Positions 1-9,145 of a stretch of DNA of 64,000 bases are shown here, piece by piece. The position numbers and the translations under genes are program-made. Each line of letters starts with the position of its first letter. The first letter of the stretch is position 1. The stretch covers positions 62,001 to 126,000 of the forward strand of contig CAMJXD010000004.1 of NCBI GenBank assembly GCA_946409635.1. The letters run 5' to 3'. The DNA is from an uncultured Prevotellaceae bacterium. GTDB lineage: Bacteria > Bacteroidota > Bacteroidia > Bacteroidales > Muribaculaceae. The notes below the pieces were generated by a model. The model was not told the origin of the DNA. It saw only the letters and a program-made list of their open reading frames with translations, and ran no database searches.

Positions 1-1
1 T

Positions 2-385
2 GACGTGTGGTGCGGTCCCGAGAGCTTAGTGGGGCAGGTTCAAGGCTTGCCGCTCTACTTCGAGGGTGCCAGCAGGCTGCTGGAACTGTTGCCGGAGCGT
101 GATGACATCCACAAGGGCCTGATTTGCTCTGGCGACCAGTTTATCGATAAGAAGGAAGACGTGGAGCGCATCAAGGGTAATTTTCCCGATGCGTTGGCTG
201 TGGATATGGAATCCGGCGCTATTGCCCAGGTGTGCTGTTTGTGCAACGTGCCGTTCCTGGCGCTGCGTGTCATCAGTGACTCGCCGGGTGCCAGCCACGA
301 CAACACCAAGCAGTATCTTGACTTCTGGAACGACGCGCCCCAGGAAACCTTCATGCTGCTAAAAGACATCATTAAGGGGCTTTAG
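2..385 (+). CDS. mtnN: 5'-methylthioadenosine/S-adenosylhomocysteine nucleosidase, C-terminal part (cut by window edge)
   Basis: This enzyme removes adenine from S-adenosylhomocysteine and methylthioadenosine in the cytosol. The frame is open from the first bases of the window and no start is visible, so only about 127 residues of a family that is usually ~230 aa are present. The segment AVDMESGAIAQVC matches the family's nucleoside-binding Met-Glu motif, and VISDSPG carries the conserved catalytic Asp. luxS follows 56 bp downstream on the same strand. It uses the S-ribosylhomocysteine this enzyme makes, so the two very likely form an operon. The GTG at position 5 is an internal valine codon, not a start. 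Confidence 0.93.
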   Translation, partial: DVWCGPESLVGQVQGLPLYFEGASRLLELLPERDDIHKGLICSGDQFIDKKEDVERIKGNFPDALAVDMESGAIAQVCCLCNVPFLALRVISDSPGASHDNTKQYLDFWNDAPQETFMLLKDIIKGL

Positions 386-441
386 TCATCAGCTATGAGC
401 GATGGCACATCCCGTAAAGTTAAATCCGTAGAACACAAGTT

Positions 442-921
442 ATGGAAAAGATTGCAAGTTTCAAGATTGACCACACGCGTCTGCTGCGCGGCATCTATGT
501 TTCCCGTAAGGACTACCTTGCCGGTGGTGACGTGGTGACAACATTCGACATCCGCATGAAGCTGCCCAACCGAGAGCCGGCAGTGAGCCAGAGTGCACTG
601 CACACCATTGAGCACCTGGCCGCGACCTACCTGCGCAACCACAAGGAGTGGGGCGACAAGGTGGTCTATTGGGGACCGATGGGTTGCTGCACAGGCAATT
701 ACCTGTTGCTCAAGGGTGACCTGGATAGCCGGGACATTGTTCCCTTGATGCAGGAACTCTTCCATTGGATTTCGGAGTTTGATGGCGACATTCCCGGAGC
801 CAACGCCCACGATTGCGGCAACTATTTGCTCAACAACCTGCCCATGGCCAAGTGGGAAGCCCGTAAATTCTACATCGAAGTCCTCAAGGACATCCAACCC
901 GAAAATCTCCTCTATCCATAA
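442..921 (+). CDS. luxS: S-ribosylhomocysteine lyase LuxS
   Basis: LuxS cleaves S-ribosylhomocysteine to homocysteine and DPD, the precursor of autoinducer-2. At 159 aa it has the normal family length. The metal-binding HTIEH motif lies near residues 53-57, the catalytic Cys is in GPMGCCTGNYL near residue 80, and the third metal ligand is the Cys of HDCGNYLLN. All active-site residues appear intact. It lies directly behind mtnN, so the pair recycles SAH through the two-step Pfs/LuxS route. Whether AI-2 signalling happens cannot be judged here; the role may be purely metabolic. Confidence 0.97.
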   Translation: MEKIASFKIDHTRLLRGIYVSRKDYLAGGDVVTTFDIRMKLPNREPAVSQSALHTIEHLAATYLRNHKEWGDKVVYWGPMGCCTGNYLLLKGDLDSRDIVPLMQELFHWISEFDGDIPGANAHDCGNYLLNNLPMAKWEARKFYIEVLKDIQPENLLYP

Positions 922-961
922 TCGAGAGTTAACAGTGATCTCAAGAGACAGTTGATTAAAA

Positions 962-998
962 GTGGGGGCAATGTGGCGGAAATCCACAATGCCCCCAC
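962..998. terminator. Bidirectional hairpin terminator between luxS and lon
   Basis: Two 15-base arms (962-976 and 984-998) pair with one mismatch around a 7-base loop. The stem is GC-rich (GTGGGGGCA... against ...TGCCCCCAC). On the minus strand it is followed by ACTTTTAATC, so it fits best as the lon terminator, but it lies between two convergent genes and may serve both. Confidence 0.75.
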
Positions 999-1040
999 CT
1001 CTTATCAGGTGAGCCTATCTCTTTTACCTCTTACCTCTTC

Positions 1041-3485
1041 TCACAGCTCAAGTGCATCCTTGACTTTCTCGGGCAGCAGGGCCAGGTCGAGGACGTCCTT
1101 GATGGTGTTGACGTAGTGGAACGTGAGCCCCTTGACGTATAGCTCGTTGATTTCCTCGATGTCCTTGCGGTTGTCCTTGCACAGGATGATGTCACGGATG
1201 CCGGCTCGCTTGGCGGCGAGGATTTTCTCCTTGATGCCGCCCACGGGCAAGACCTTGCCGCGCAAGGTGATTTCGCCTGTCATGGCCAGGTGGTCCTTGA
1301 CCTTGCGCTGGGTGAACGACGAGGCGAGCGAGGTCACCATCGTTACTCCGGCCGACGGTCCGTCCTTGGGAATGGCGCCCTCGGGCACATGGATGTGGAC
1401 GTTGTACTTGTCGAACAGGTCGGGGTCGATGTTGAGCAGCGAGCAGTGGGAGCGCAGGTATTGCATGGCGATGACTGCCGACTCCTTCATCACGTCGCCC
1501 AGGTTGCCCGTGAGGGTGAGTTTCTCGCCCTTGCCATGGGTCAGTGACGACTCCACAAACAGGATTTCGCCACCCACGGCAGTCCATGCCAGGCCAGTCA
1601 CCACACCGGCAAACTCGTTGCCCTCATACTTGTCGCGGCTATAGTCGGGCGAACCGAGGTACTCCTTCAGGTCGGCAGGCTTGATGCTGGTGGGATAATC
1701 GTCGCCGGTGGCCTTGTGTCGTGCCACGCGGCGCAACACGGTAGCGATTTTCTTCTCGAGCTGGCGCACGCCCGACTCGCGGGTGTAGTCCTCGATGATC
1801 TTGAGTATCGTGGGCTTGCCAAACTTGATCTCATTCTTCTTGAAGCCGTTCTCGTTCAGTTCTTTAGGAATCAGGTGGCGCTTGGCAATCTCGAGCTTCT
1901 CCTCGGGGACGTAGCCGGTAATCTCGATGACTTCCATGCGGTCGAGCAGCGGCCTGCTGACGGTGGCCAGGCTGTTGGCCGTGGCAATGAACAGGATCTT
2001 GGACAGGTCGTAGTCGATGTCAAGGTAGTTGTCGTGGAAGTGGCTGTTCTGTTCCGGATCCAGCACCTCGAGCAAGGCCGACGACGGGTCTCCCTTGAAG
2101 TCTTGTCCCACCTTGTCGATCTCGTCGAGCACGATGACGGGATTGCCCGTGCCACACTTGGCCAGGGCAGCGATGATGCGGCCCGGCATGGCTCCGATGT
2201 AGGTGCGGCGGTGTCCGCGAATCTCGGCTTCGTCGTGCAGACCACCCAGCGAGATGCGTGCATACTCGCGGTGCAGGGCATCGGCGACCGACTTGCCCAG
2301 TGAGGTCTTGCCCACGCCCGGTGGCCCGTAGAGGCACAGGATGGGCGCCTTGAGGTCGCCACGCAGCTTGAGCACCGACAGGTGTTCGAGGATGCGGTCC
2401 TTGACCTTCTCTAGCCCATAATGGTCGGCATTGAGCTTGTCTTCCACCTTCTTGAGGTCGAAGTTGTCGTCGCTGTAGGTGTCCCAGGGCAGGTTGAGCA
2501 TGTTGTCCAGATAGGCATACTGGACCGAGTAGTCTGGCGTCTGGGGATTCAGGCGTTCCAGCTTGCGCAATTCCTTGTCAAACTGTTTTTTGACACTTCC
2601 GTTCCACCTCATGAGGTCGGCGCGCTGCTGCAGCTCTTCAATGTCGTCGATGTCGGTACCGAGTTCTTCCTGGATGGTGCGAATCTGCTGCTGCAGGAAG
2701 TGGTCGCGCTGCTGTTGTGACAGTTCCTCGCGGGTGCGCGACTGTATGTTGGCCTTGATCTCGACAAGCTGTTCCTCGCGCGTGAGCAGGGCATAGAGCA
2801 GGTAGGCACGTTTCTTGATGTCGCGTTCCTCGAGCATGTGCTGCTTCTGGTCGGGGTCAAATGCAATGTTGGTGGCCAGGAAGTTCATCAGGTACATGGG
2901 ATTGTCGATGTTCTTCATGGCAAAGGCCAGGTCGCGGCCGTTGTTGCCCATGTTGCGCAGCATGCGCAGGGTGACCTCGGCGATGGATTGCATCAACATC
3001 TCGAATTCCTTGTCGCCGGCAACCGGCAACTTCTCGTCGACCAGCATTACCGAGCCGCGCATGTAGGGCGAAACTTCGTTGACGCGCTTGAGCTGGCAAG
3101 CCGAACGGCCCTGCAGGATGACGTTGGTCGAGCCATCAGGCAGTTCCAGCACCTTGACGATGGCGGCGATGGTGCCAAAGCGGTACAGGTCTTGCTCCAC
3201 AGGGTCCTCGATGTGGCTGTCATACTGGCAGAAGACGGCGATTGAGCCATGAGACGACTCGGCCTCCTTGATGAGCCTCATCGACTTCTCGCGACCTACC
3301 GAAACCGGCATCGTCATTGCGGGGAAGAGTACCATGTTGCGCAAGGGCAGGATGGGTATGTCATCGGCCTTGTTGCCCTGAATGTCGGTGCCGTCGTCCA
3401 CGTTGTGAATCTCGGTGATGATGGGAACCACACGGGCACCGCCTTCATTCATGTCAACATCCAAATTATCAAATAAATCGATCAT
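1041..3485 (-). CDS. lon: ATP-dependent endopeptidase Lon
   Basis: Lon is the cytosolic AAA+ serine protease that degrades misfolded and some regulatory proteins. At 814 aa it has the usual length. The N-terminal substrate-binding domain ([20 protein letters not shown] near residues 44-63) is followed by Walker [10 protein letters not shown] near 385-393, Walker [12 protein letters not shown] near 450, and the proteolytic domain with Ser in DGPSAGVT near 710 and Lys in [14 protein letters not shown] near 752. All catalytic residues are present. The gene stands alone, with a TAATTTTG -7 element 56-63 bp upstream of its start and a hairpin terminator shared with luxS. Confidence 0.98.
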   Translation of the reverse strand: MIDLFDNLDVDMNEGGARVVPIITEIHNVDDGTDIQGNKADDIPILPLRNMVLFPAMTMPVSVGREKSMRLIKEAESSHGSIAVFCQYDSHIEDPVEQDLYRFGTIAAIVKVLELPDGSTNVILQGRSACQLKRVNEVSPYMRGSVMLVDEKLPVAGDKEFEMLMQSIAEVTLRMLRNMGNNGRDLAFAMKNIDNPMYLMNFLATNIAFDPDQKQHMLEERDIKKRAYLLYALLTREEQLVEIKANIQSRTREELSQQQRDHFLQQQIRTIQEELGTDIDDIEELQQRADLMRWNGSVKKQFDKELRKLERLNPQTPDYSVQYAYLDNMLNLPWDTYSDDNFDLKKVEDKLNADHYGLEKVKDRILEHLSVLKLRGDLKAPILCLYGPPGVGKTSLGKSVADALHREYARISLGGLHDEAEIRGHRRTYIGAMPGRIIAALAKCGTGNPVIVLDEIDKVGQDFKGDPSSALLEVLDPEQNSHFHDNYLDIDYDLSKILFIATANSLATVSRPLLDRMEVIEITGYVPEEKLEIAKRHLIPKELNENGFKKNEIKFGKPTILKIIEDYTRESGVRQLEKKIATVLRRVARHKATGDDYPTSIKPADLKEYLGSPDYSRDKYEGNEFAGVVTGLAWTAVGGEILFVESSLTHGKGEKLTLTGNLGDVMKESAVIAMQYLRSHCSLLNIDPDLFDKYNVHIHVPEGAIPKDGPSAGVTMVTSLASSFTQRKVKDHLAMTGEITLRGKVLPVGGIKEKILAAKRAGIRDIILCKDNRKDIEEINELYVKGLTFHYVNTIKDVLDLALLPEKVKDALEL

Positions 3486-3540
3486 AGTAGTCAGCTGTCA
3501 AAAGTTATCCTTAAGCCATATTATTGATGCAAAGCGGCTG

Positions 3541-3548
3541 CAAAATTA
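3541..3548 (-). promoter_or_regulatory. Predicted -7 element of the lon promoter
   Basis: On the minus strand this reads TAATTTTG, matching the Bacteroidetes -7 consensus TAnnTTTG. It lies about 56 bp upstream of the lon start. No clear -33 TTTG was found at the expected spacing. The motif is short, so the call rests on its position. Confidence 0.5.
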
Positions 3549-3603
3549 CAAAAATCCGCCGAATTGCTGCCCATCAACGCCCTCATTTAATTAAAAATAA
3601 CTA

Positions 3604-3783
3604 ATGGGGACTTCTATAAATTACCGAAATGTATATAATTTATATTGACTGTATTTTGTTTCTTTTTGGCATATTTTGACTTATCTTCTTGGACCATAGC
3701 CAGCTATGCTCCTGCAAAGCTAAGCCAAAATCTTTACAAAAATAAATCAAAATCCACATCAAGCTAATTTATAGAAGTCCCAT
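3604..3783. repeat. Imperfect ~180-bp foldback (MITE-like palindromic element)
   Basis: The ends are inverted copies: ATGGGGACTTCTATAAATTA at 3604-3623 and its reverse complement (one base shorter) at 3765-3783. The interior also folds. The T-rich stretch at about 3652-3690 matches the complement of 3717-3757 with several differences. The centre has CATAGC-CA-GCTATG at about 3695-3708. The left arm is longer by roughly 16 bp. There is no open reading frame inside. Such a structure is typical of non-autonomous miniature transposons or large intergenic palindromes. No second copy was seen in the window, and no target duplication is obvious. Confidence 0.65.
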
Positions 3784-3818
3784 AAAACAGGCGGCCCGTG
3801 GTGAATCGGGGCCGCCTG
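3784..3818 (-). terminator. Intrinsic terminator of the amidase gene
   Basis: Perfect 10-base arms CAGGCGGCCC (3788-3797) and GGGCCGCCTG (3809-3818) enclose an 11-base loop. On the minus strand the stem is followed by TTTTATGGG. It sits 50 bp after the stop of the large secreted amidase gene. Confidence 0.8.
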
Positions 3819-3867
3819 CAGTGTTGCGATAGAGCATGCTCAACGATGCTCTGAATCGTCAGGACGG

Positions 3868-6800
3868 TTACTTGATGACCTTGATGCTCTGGGTAGAGCC
3901 GTCGCTGTAGGTGCGCACGATAATGTTCACACCCTCAACGGGGCGGCTGTACTCAATACCGCGAATGTCGTAGTAGCGTTCGCTCACGATGGTCTTGGTC
4001 ACCTGGGTCTCGGTAACGGCGGTGGGAACGCGTATCACGGCAAACTCGCCACAGGCGGGCGTCGTGTGCACGTTCTGGTCGGTCGGCAACGAGTAGATGC
4101 CGATGTTGGCACCGGCGCACACGAGGTTGCCTGCATAGTCAAATGCCATCTGGAAGATGGAGCCTGCGCTGTTGCGGGCGTCGGCCTTGTAGGCATACTT
4201 GGGCGCGATAGCGGGCGTGGTGCCGTCCCATGTCAGGTCGTAGAACTGCAGCGTGCCGCTACCGTCATTGACGACAAGCATGTCGGCTGCCTCGTTGACG
4301 GCGAAGCCTGCACGCTCGCTGCCGTTGAGCATCTCGTTGTAGGGAGCGCGGCCCGAGTTGAAGGTCACGTTGCCGTCATTGTCGACAAACATGAGCGACG
4401 GAACGCCAGCGGCGTTGTTGCCCGCGCTGCGGTACTGTGCTACCCACACACCGCGTCCGCCGGCATCGGCCACGACGTTGCCGTTGGTGTTCAGCTGCCA
4501 AGCGCCAATGTCGTAGTACTGGCTGGGAGCCGTAGCCCAGGTGTCGACGATGCTGCCATCAGGCTGGCCGATGTTGTAGACACCCACACCGTTGCCGTTG
4601 CCCGAGGGACCGAGAACGTCCTCGAGGTAGACATACAGCTTGGTGTCGGCACCCTTGCCGCCGATGCCCACGCCAGGCGACGACGAGCCTACGCTCTCAC
4701 CATTGTTGGTGATCAGACCGCTGCTGGCACGCGTGCCTACAAAGAATTCGGTCCAAGTGCCCTGCATGTCATCAGGACTGGCGATGTAAACGCCCGAGTA
4801 GCCGTCGCTCCAGTCGGGAACGTAGAGCTTGCCCTGGGCATCAATGCCCATGCGGTAGAGACTGCCCCAAGCATGGCCGCCACGATACAGGTCGTCGGTC
4901 ACGCGCTGGCCCATCACGTCACACACATAGACGCCATTGTTGGCGCTGTTGGCAGCCACGCGGTTGCCCACGTAGATGGTACCCATGGCGGGACTGCACG
5001 GCGACTTGTCGACAGCGACAAACAGCTGGCCGGAGTAGTTCTGGCCCGTCGGGTTGATGCGCTGGATGGTGGTGATGTTCTCGCCCTCGAGGGTTACAGC
5101 CCACGTGAGTTGCTCGCCCGGCTGTGCAGGCAGGTCGCTGTGGGTGACCACGATGCTGTTCTCACCCATTACTACATCGGGCACCTCGATAGTTCCGAGC
5201 TCGTTGCCCTCGGTGTCACAGAAGGTGATGTAGCCACTCTGTGCATCATCGTTGGCATTGAACGTGAAGAGGAAACCGTCCTCGACCTCCTGGACGGTAA
5301 GTCCGTAGGCGAAGATGCCGGGCACAGCGGGCTGGGCTGCTGCCATGGCCTGCCACTTGGTGATCTTGTTGTCCTGCATGAGGTAGAGGTTGATGTCCTG
5401 GCCCTTGACGGCAGCGCCGGTCGACATGAACTGGCATGCCAGCGGATCGAGGTCGGTGTTGGTCGTTGCCACGAGAGCGGCCTGGTCCATGCCGGCGGTG
5501 ATGTCATACAACTTGATTCCGGCAACCGAAGTCTCGGCCATGTAGGGCGTTACCATGTACTGGTGCTGGGCATACTTGAAGAAGGAGACACCCACGGCAA
5601 GCGTGTCGGCATCGTTGCTCTGGAAGCGGCCCACAACTTGGCTGTCAACGCCATTGGTGGTCGCGGTCGCAATCTCAAACGGCAAGGTCTTTGCTCCATC
5701 AAGAACCACCTGGTCGTCGTTGCGCGGCGACAGGGTAAGAACGGGTTCACCCACCTTGGGCAAGGTGAAGTTGCTGTTGGCCGCGATGGTCTTCTCGGTG
5801 TAGATGGTGCTGGAAATCTGGCTGTTGCTGATAGCGAGCTTGAGGAACCTCATGCCACCCACAGCGCTGCTGCCGTTGGTGCCGATAACGGTTACCGTGC
5901 ACTCATCGGCCGGTCCGTCGATGGCCAGAGCCTGTGGACGATAGCGGTAGAAGTTGGCTGAGCTCTGGGTGTTTACCCACTCCACGGGATCGCTGTCCAG
6001 ATCGCTCCACTTGAACAGGCGCAGTGTGCCACGAGTGAATCCGGCGTCTACCTGAGCATCGCCATACTGCGTCTGCACACTGTTCATGCCCACGAGCTGG
6101 TCGTCGGCAGTGAAGCAGATGTCGGTCAGGCGGCTGTAGAAGCCGGCATTGTTGGGCTCAGCGGGCGCGATGCCGTTGATGCTGAGCTCCTTGACAATCA
6201 CCTTGTCAATATTGTTGATAAGGTAGATGTGGGGCGTGCCGTCGGCTGCATTGGTGAGCACGACGGTGCTGTCGCCACGCACGAGCATGCGCTTGATGGT
6301 GCCTTCCAGCTGATACTCGGTGCCGTTGTCACGCGTCAGCTCCAGTTTCTCGGGAGCGGTGATGTAGCCGGGCAGCACGGGCTCGGGATAGTTCTGGAAC
6401 AGGTCGTCGGGAGTGACATAGTCGGTAGCCTCGATCAGGGGCACGGCATAGGTCGTCTTGTTGGCCTCGACGACAAGGTTGCCGGCAGCCTTGCTGATAT
6501 ACTCTTTCCACTGGTTGTCGACCGAGACCTCAGTGTACTCGCCCAGAGGCTTGTAGCCCTCGGCCTCGACGCCCAGGGTGTAGGTGCCGGGTTCCAGGTC
6601 CTCAAACACAAACACGCCGTTGTAGTTCTCGTCGGTGGTGTAGCGGCCTACTTCCTGGCCGTTCTTGTAGAGGATGACCGTTGCGCCATTGATGGGAGCC
6701 CACTGGTCGATGGAGCCTGCATTGTACTTGTACAGGTTGTGAGCCAGGTGCTCATGCACATCTTTCACGCTACCCATGATATAGCCCTTGTTCTCAGGTG

Positions 6801-7623
6801 AGAGACCGAAGTACTGACCGATACCACGGGCGATGCGGATACCTTCCTGATGGCAGTAGTCGATGTTCAGTGCACGATGGCGCGCCGGCTGATAGGTGTG
6901 GAAATAACCTTCAATCAGGAAGCCGGGAACGCCGTGCTTGAGCACGCCCAGATAGCCGGTATAGGCAATGCCGGTATTGGGATCGACACGGGTCGATGAG
7001 CTGCCATAGAAGTCGATGTCGCCACGCAGGTTGGGACTGGTGGGGCTATAGTAGTTCATGACGTCAACCTCGTTGGTGTAGAACAGCGGCCAGCAGGTCG
7101 CAGCCATGTCGCGGCTGCCCGGGGCGAGGTCGCCGCCGGCGCCGTCATTGCCGCGATAGAGTATGAGCGGATAGTTGGTGGCTGTGCCGTCGGTGGCGGC
7201 ATTAGAGTGATGAGACAGGAACATGTCGTAGTTGCCCACTTCCACTTCCTCGCAGATTTCGGACAACGGACGGTTGTAGATCTCGGCGTCGGGCGCTCCC
7301 TGAACATAGGGGTACGGACCGTTTTTCCACCTCGACATGGTGATGTTCTCGGGCTTGACACCCATCTTGATGAGGGTGGCACGGGTCTGGATGGACTTCC
7401 ACAGGTTGGTGTTCGACTCATAGAAGCCGTTGGTGTCGGGACGTCCGGTCTCGGGCAGGTTGGGGTAGGGGATTGTGGCCATAGGGCGGTCGTTGGGTCC
7501 CCAGCTGCCGTGACCAGGATTCAGGTAGATGCGTACTTCGTCGGCTGTCTTGGCCTGCATCGTGCCGGCTGCCATGATGGCGGCTACGGCGAATAAAATA
7601 AACTTCTTCATAGCGGTCATCAT
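3868..7623 (-). CDS. Large secreted N-acetylmuramoyl-L-alanine amidase with C-terminal propeller-like region and sorting tail
   Basis: A 1251-aa secreted protein. A signal peptide (MKKFILFAVAAIMAAG...MQAK) precedes an Amidase_3-type domain. Zinc and catalytic residues are visible: His in LNPGHGSWG (~38), Glu in FYESNTNLW (~68), His in FLSHHSNAA (~137), and a second Glu in GFLIEGYFHTY (~237). A carboxypeptidase-regulatory-like beta domain lies near 310-356, ending GTYTLGVEAEGYK. The remaining ~850 residues are beta-rich, possibly a propeller. The end (YYDIRG... to ...TYSDGSTQSIKVIK) resembles a type IX secretion sorting tail. It starts ATGATG, overlapping the upstream stop by ATGA; the better start may be 7611 (MKKF). 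The amidase role in peptidoglycan cleavage is well supported, the rest is not. Confidence 0.8.
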   Translation of the reverse strand: MMTAMKKFILFAVAAIMAAGTMQAKTADEVRIYLNPGHGSWGPNDRPMATIPYPNLPETGRPDTNGFYESNTNLWKSIQTRATLIKMGVKPENITMSRWKNGPYPYVQGAPDAEIYNRPLSEICEEVEVGNYDMFLSHHSNAATDGTATNYPLILYRGNDGAGGDLAPGSRDMAATCWPLFYTNEVDVMNYYSPTSPNLRGDIDFYGSSSTRVDPNTGIAYTGYLGVLKHGVPGFLIEGYFHTYQPARHRALNIDYCHQEGIRIARGIGQYFGLSPENKGYIMGSVKDVHEHLAHNLYKYNAGSIDQWAPINGATVILYKNGQEVGRYTTDENYNGVFVFEDLEPGTYTLGVEAEGYKPLGEYTEVSVDNQWKEYISKAAGNLVVEANKTTYAVPLIEATDYVTPDDLFQNYPEPVLPGYITAPEKLELTRDNGTEYQLEGTIKRMLVRGDSTVVLTNAADGTPHIYLINNIDKVIVKELSINGIAPAEPNNAGFYSRLTDICFTADDQLVGMNSVQTQYGDAQVDAGFTRGTLRLFKWSDLDSDPVEWVNTQSSANFYRYRPQALAIDGPADECTVTVIGTNGSSAVGGMRFLKLAISNSQISSTIYTEKTIAANSNFTLPKVGEPVLTLSPRNDDQVVLDGAKTLPFEIATATTNGVDSQVVGRFQSNDADTLAVGVSFFKYAQHQYMVTPYMAETSVAGIKLYDITAGMDQAALVATTNTDLDPLACQFMSTGAAVKGQDINLYLMQDNKITKWQAMAAAQPAVPGIFAYGLTVQEVEDGFLFTFNANDDAQSGYITFCDTEGNELGTIEVPDVVMGENSIVVTHSDLPAQPGEQLTWAVTLEGENITTIQRINPTGQNYSGQLFVAVDKSPCSPAMGTIYVGNRVAANSANNGVYVCDVMGQRVTDDLYRGGHAWGSLYRMGIDAQGKLYVPDWSDGYSGVYIASPDDMQGTWTEFFVGTRASSGLITNNGESVGSSSPGVGIGGKGADTKLYVYLEDVLGPSGNGNGVGVYNIGQPDGSIVDTWATAPSQYYDIGAWQLNTNGNVVADAGGRGVWVAQYRSAGNNAAGVPSLMFVDNDGNVTFNSGRAPYNEMLNGSERAGFAVNEAADMLVVNDGSGTLQFYDLTWDGTTPAIAPKYAYKADARNSAGSIFQMAFDYAGNLVCAGANIGIYSLPTDQNVHTTPACGEFAVIRVPTAVTETQVTKTIVSERYYDIRGIEYSRPVEGVNIIVRTYSDGSTQSIKVIK

Positions 7624-8516
7624 TTAGTAACGTTAATCATATAAGCCTCGCCGGCAGGAGTGCTGAAGACAATCTTGCCCTCGATGGCATGGGGATACAT
7701 GGCGATGGTGGCATCGTCGGTGAGCGTCTGTGTCTTGCCGTCAAGTGTCGCGGCAACGATGGTCGAGGCATAGACGAACTCGCCGTCGTCGATGTCCATC
7801 ATGCCCACGATGGTGTTGTTGTCATACCATACCGGAGCACGCATCTTGCCCACCTTGACAGCGTTGCTGCCGTCAAGATTGCACACGTAGGTGCCATGGG
7901 CTGCCTGGTAGTAGAGTACCTTGGTGCCGTCAGGCGAGAGGCTGGCCCACATGTAGCTGTACTGGTTGCCGCCGGGCGAGATGTTGCGGGTCTTGCCGCC
8001 CGTGGTAATCATCAGCTGACCCTTGTTGATCGACAACACGGGCAGGTTCTGAGCCTTGGCAGCGCCGATGGCTTTCTTGCTGAATTTGCCCTTGTTGACA
8101 GCTCCGACACTCGTGGCATCGACAGCATAGCCTTGCAGGTCGCGCGTGGGCTTTACAATCACCTGATTGTCGCCAGTGGCGAGGTTCAAGCTCCTGAGTG
8201 ATGACAGGCGCAGGTGCTTGTCGTTGAACGACGACTCGCGATAGATGACGGTCTGTCCGTCGGGCGAGATCTTCACGTTGTGGCCGGCGCTGGGCGCGGT
8301 GCTCAGCGTCTGGGTCTGTCCATTGGTCAGGTCAAACTTGACGAGTCCCTGGTTGGTGGCACTGGTCAGCAGCAAGTAATCGCCCTGAGGGCTGATTGCG
8401 GCTACAGCTGCCTTGTCGGGCAGATTGACCTTGTTGATCGAGGTCACTTGCAGTACCTGGCCCATTGCACTCATCGAGAAGCCTAACGCCAATGCGAAAA
8501 GAAGTTTTCTCATCAT
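7620..8516 (-). CDS. Secreted TolB/WD40-like beta-propeller protein
   Basis: About 299 aa starting from MMRKLLFALALGFSMSAMGQ, a clear signal peptide. The body has repeated propeller strands with the TolB-like pattern, such as AAISPQGDYLLLTSA, VKISPDGQTVIYRES and ASLSPDGTKVLYYQA (SPxGxxhhh). Such domains usually act as protein-binding scaffolds in the periplasm or at the cell surface. The stop codon overlaps the start of the amidase gene (ATGA), so the two are probably translationally coupled and may act together. An upstream start at 8543 is possible, but it would put nine residues before the signal peptide. Confidence 0.75.
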   Translation of the reverse strand: MMRKLLFALALGFSMSAMGQVLQVTSINKVNLPDKAAVAAISPQGDYLLLTSATNQGLVKFDLTNGQTQTLSTAPSAGHNVKISPDGQTVIYRESSFNDKHLRLSSLRSLNLATGDNQVIVKPTRDLQGYAVDATSVGAVNKGKFSKKAIGAAKAQNLPVLSINKGQLMITTGGKTRNISPGGNQYSYMWASLSPDGTKVLYYQAAHGTYVCNLDGSNAVKVGKMRAPVWYDNNTIVGMMDIDDGEFVYASTIVAATLDGKTQTLTDDATIAMYPHAIEGKIVFSTPAGEAYMINVTK

Positions 8517-8567
8517 GATGGTTAAATGGTTAAAGTTAAACAATGCTGATAATAAATTTTTGATGAA

Positions 8568-8723
8568 TCATTTAGTTGGGTAATATGCAGCAAAATTAAG
8601 TATTCCAATTGTAAAAAACAAGCAAAATGTGATTAAAAAACGATAATCGGCTGAATATTCCTTGTCGATAATAAAGGTAAGAATGTTCTGCACGCTCTGG
8701 CCAATGAATTTCAGCTTTTCCAT
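8568..8723 (-). CDS. Possible small membrane protein (51 aa), doubtful
   Basis: A short frame starting MEKLKFIGQSVQNI and ending NFAAYYPTK, with one hydrophobic stretch (FLITFCLFFTIGILNFAA) that could span the membrane. It lies 51 bp upstream of the propeller gene, and its start codon falls within one of two 28-bp direct repeats. No family was recognised. The frame also runs further upstream into the hairpin cluster, where the sequence does not look like protein. It could be chance or part of the repeat element. Confidence 0.28.
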   Translation of the reverse strand: MEKLKFIGQSVQNILTFIIDKEYSADYRFLITFCLFFTIGILNFAAYYPTK

Positions 8724-8744
8724 TTTTTCCACGCGTGTGCGTGT
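8717..8744. repeat. 28-bp direct repeat, copy 1
   Basis: TTTCCATTTTTT followed by a CACGCGTGTGCGTGT block. It is repeated in the same orientation at 9071-9098 with one substitution. The two copies bracket the hairpin cluster at 8759-9008. Confidence 0.8.
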
Positions 8745-8758
8745 GTGGATGTATAAAT

Positions 8759-9008
8759 CACCCGTAGGGTGTCCTCCTGAATAACCGGCGGTAATGCTAG
8801 CGACTGAGCGAAGCGAGGGAGTCAGCATCACCGCCGGTATGGCCACTCGATGCCCGTCGCTGAAGGCGATCCCAGTTCGGCATTCGTCACATGGAGTCGC
8901 CTTCAGCGACGGCTGACTGATGACACCTTCCGTGGGTGATGGCGTCTCCTTCGCCTGAGCTCAGTCGCCGTCATTACCCACGGTTACTCAGCATTCACCC
9001 TCCGGGTG
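8759..9008. repeat. Cluster of five hairpins in a gene-free stretch
   Basis: The cluster starts and ends with small matching hairpins (CACCC-GTA-GGGTG at 8759-8771 and CACCC-TCC-GGGTG at 8996-9008). Between them are a stem with ACCGGCGGT/ACCGCCGGT ends (8784-8792 and 8830-8838), a perfect 16-bp stem CCGTCGCTGAAGGCGA (8854-8869 with 8897-8912), and an imperfect stem (8930-8944 with 8966-8983) ending in CCGTGGGT/ACCCACGG. No coding frame explains it. It resembles intergenic palindromic repeat cassettes seen in Bacteroidales, but the family was not identified. Confidence 0.7.
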
Positions 9009-9070
9009 AGGTTGGCCGGGCGGGTGTCCAGGAGCATGTCAGCAAGCCTCCGATACTTCTTTTTTGAAAA

Positions 9071-9098
9071 TTTCCATTTTTTTCACGCGTGTGCGTGT
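9071..9098. repeat. 28-bp direct repeat, copy 2
   Basis: Same-orientation copy of 8717-8744 with a single C-to-T difference. It lies 63 bp after the hairpin cluster. Confidence 0.8.
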
Positions 9099-9145
9099 AA
9101 TTCACAAAAATTCCACCTCCCGAAGTGGAAAGTTCTCAAATGCCA

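Noticed and set aside
4066-5961. A 631-codon open frame on the plus strand inside the amidase gene
   Set aside because: It is antisense to a gene with a signal peptide, catalytic residues and a terminator, and its translation has no domain pattern. Long opposite-strand frames are expected at this GC content.
8724-8846. N-terminal extension of the small membrane frame upstream of 8723
   Set aside because: This part is translated from the direct repeat and hairpin cluster and is not protein-like.
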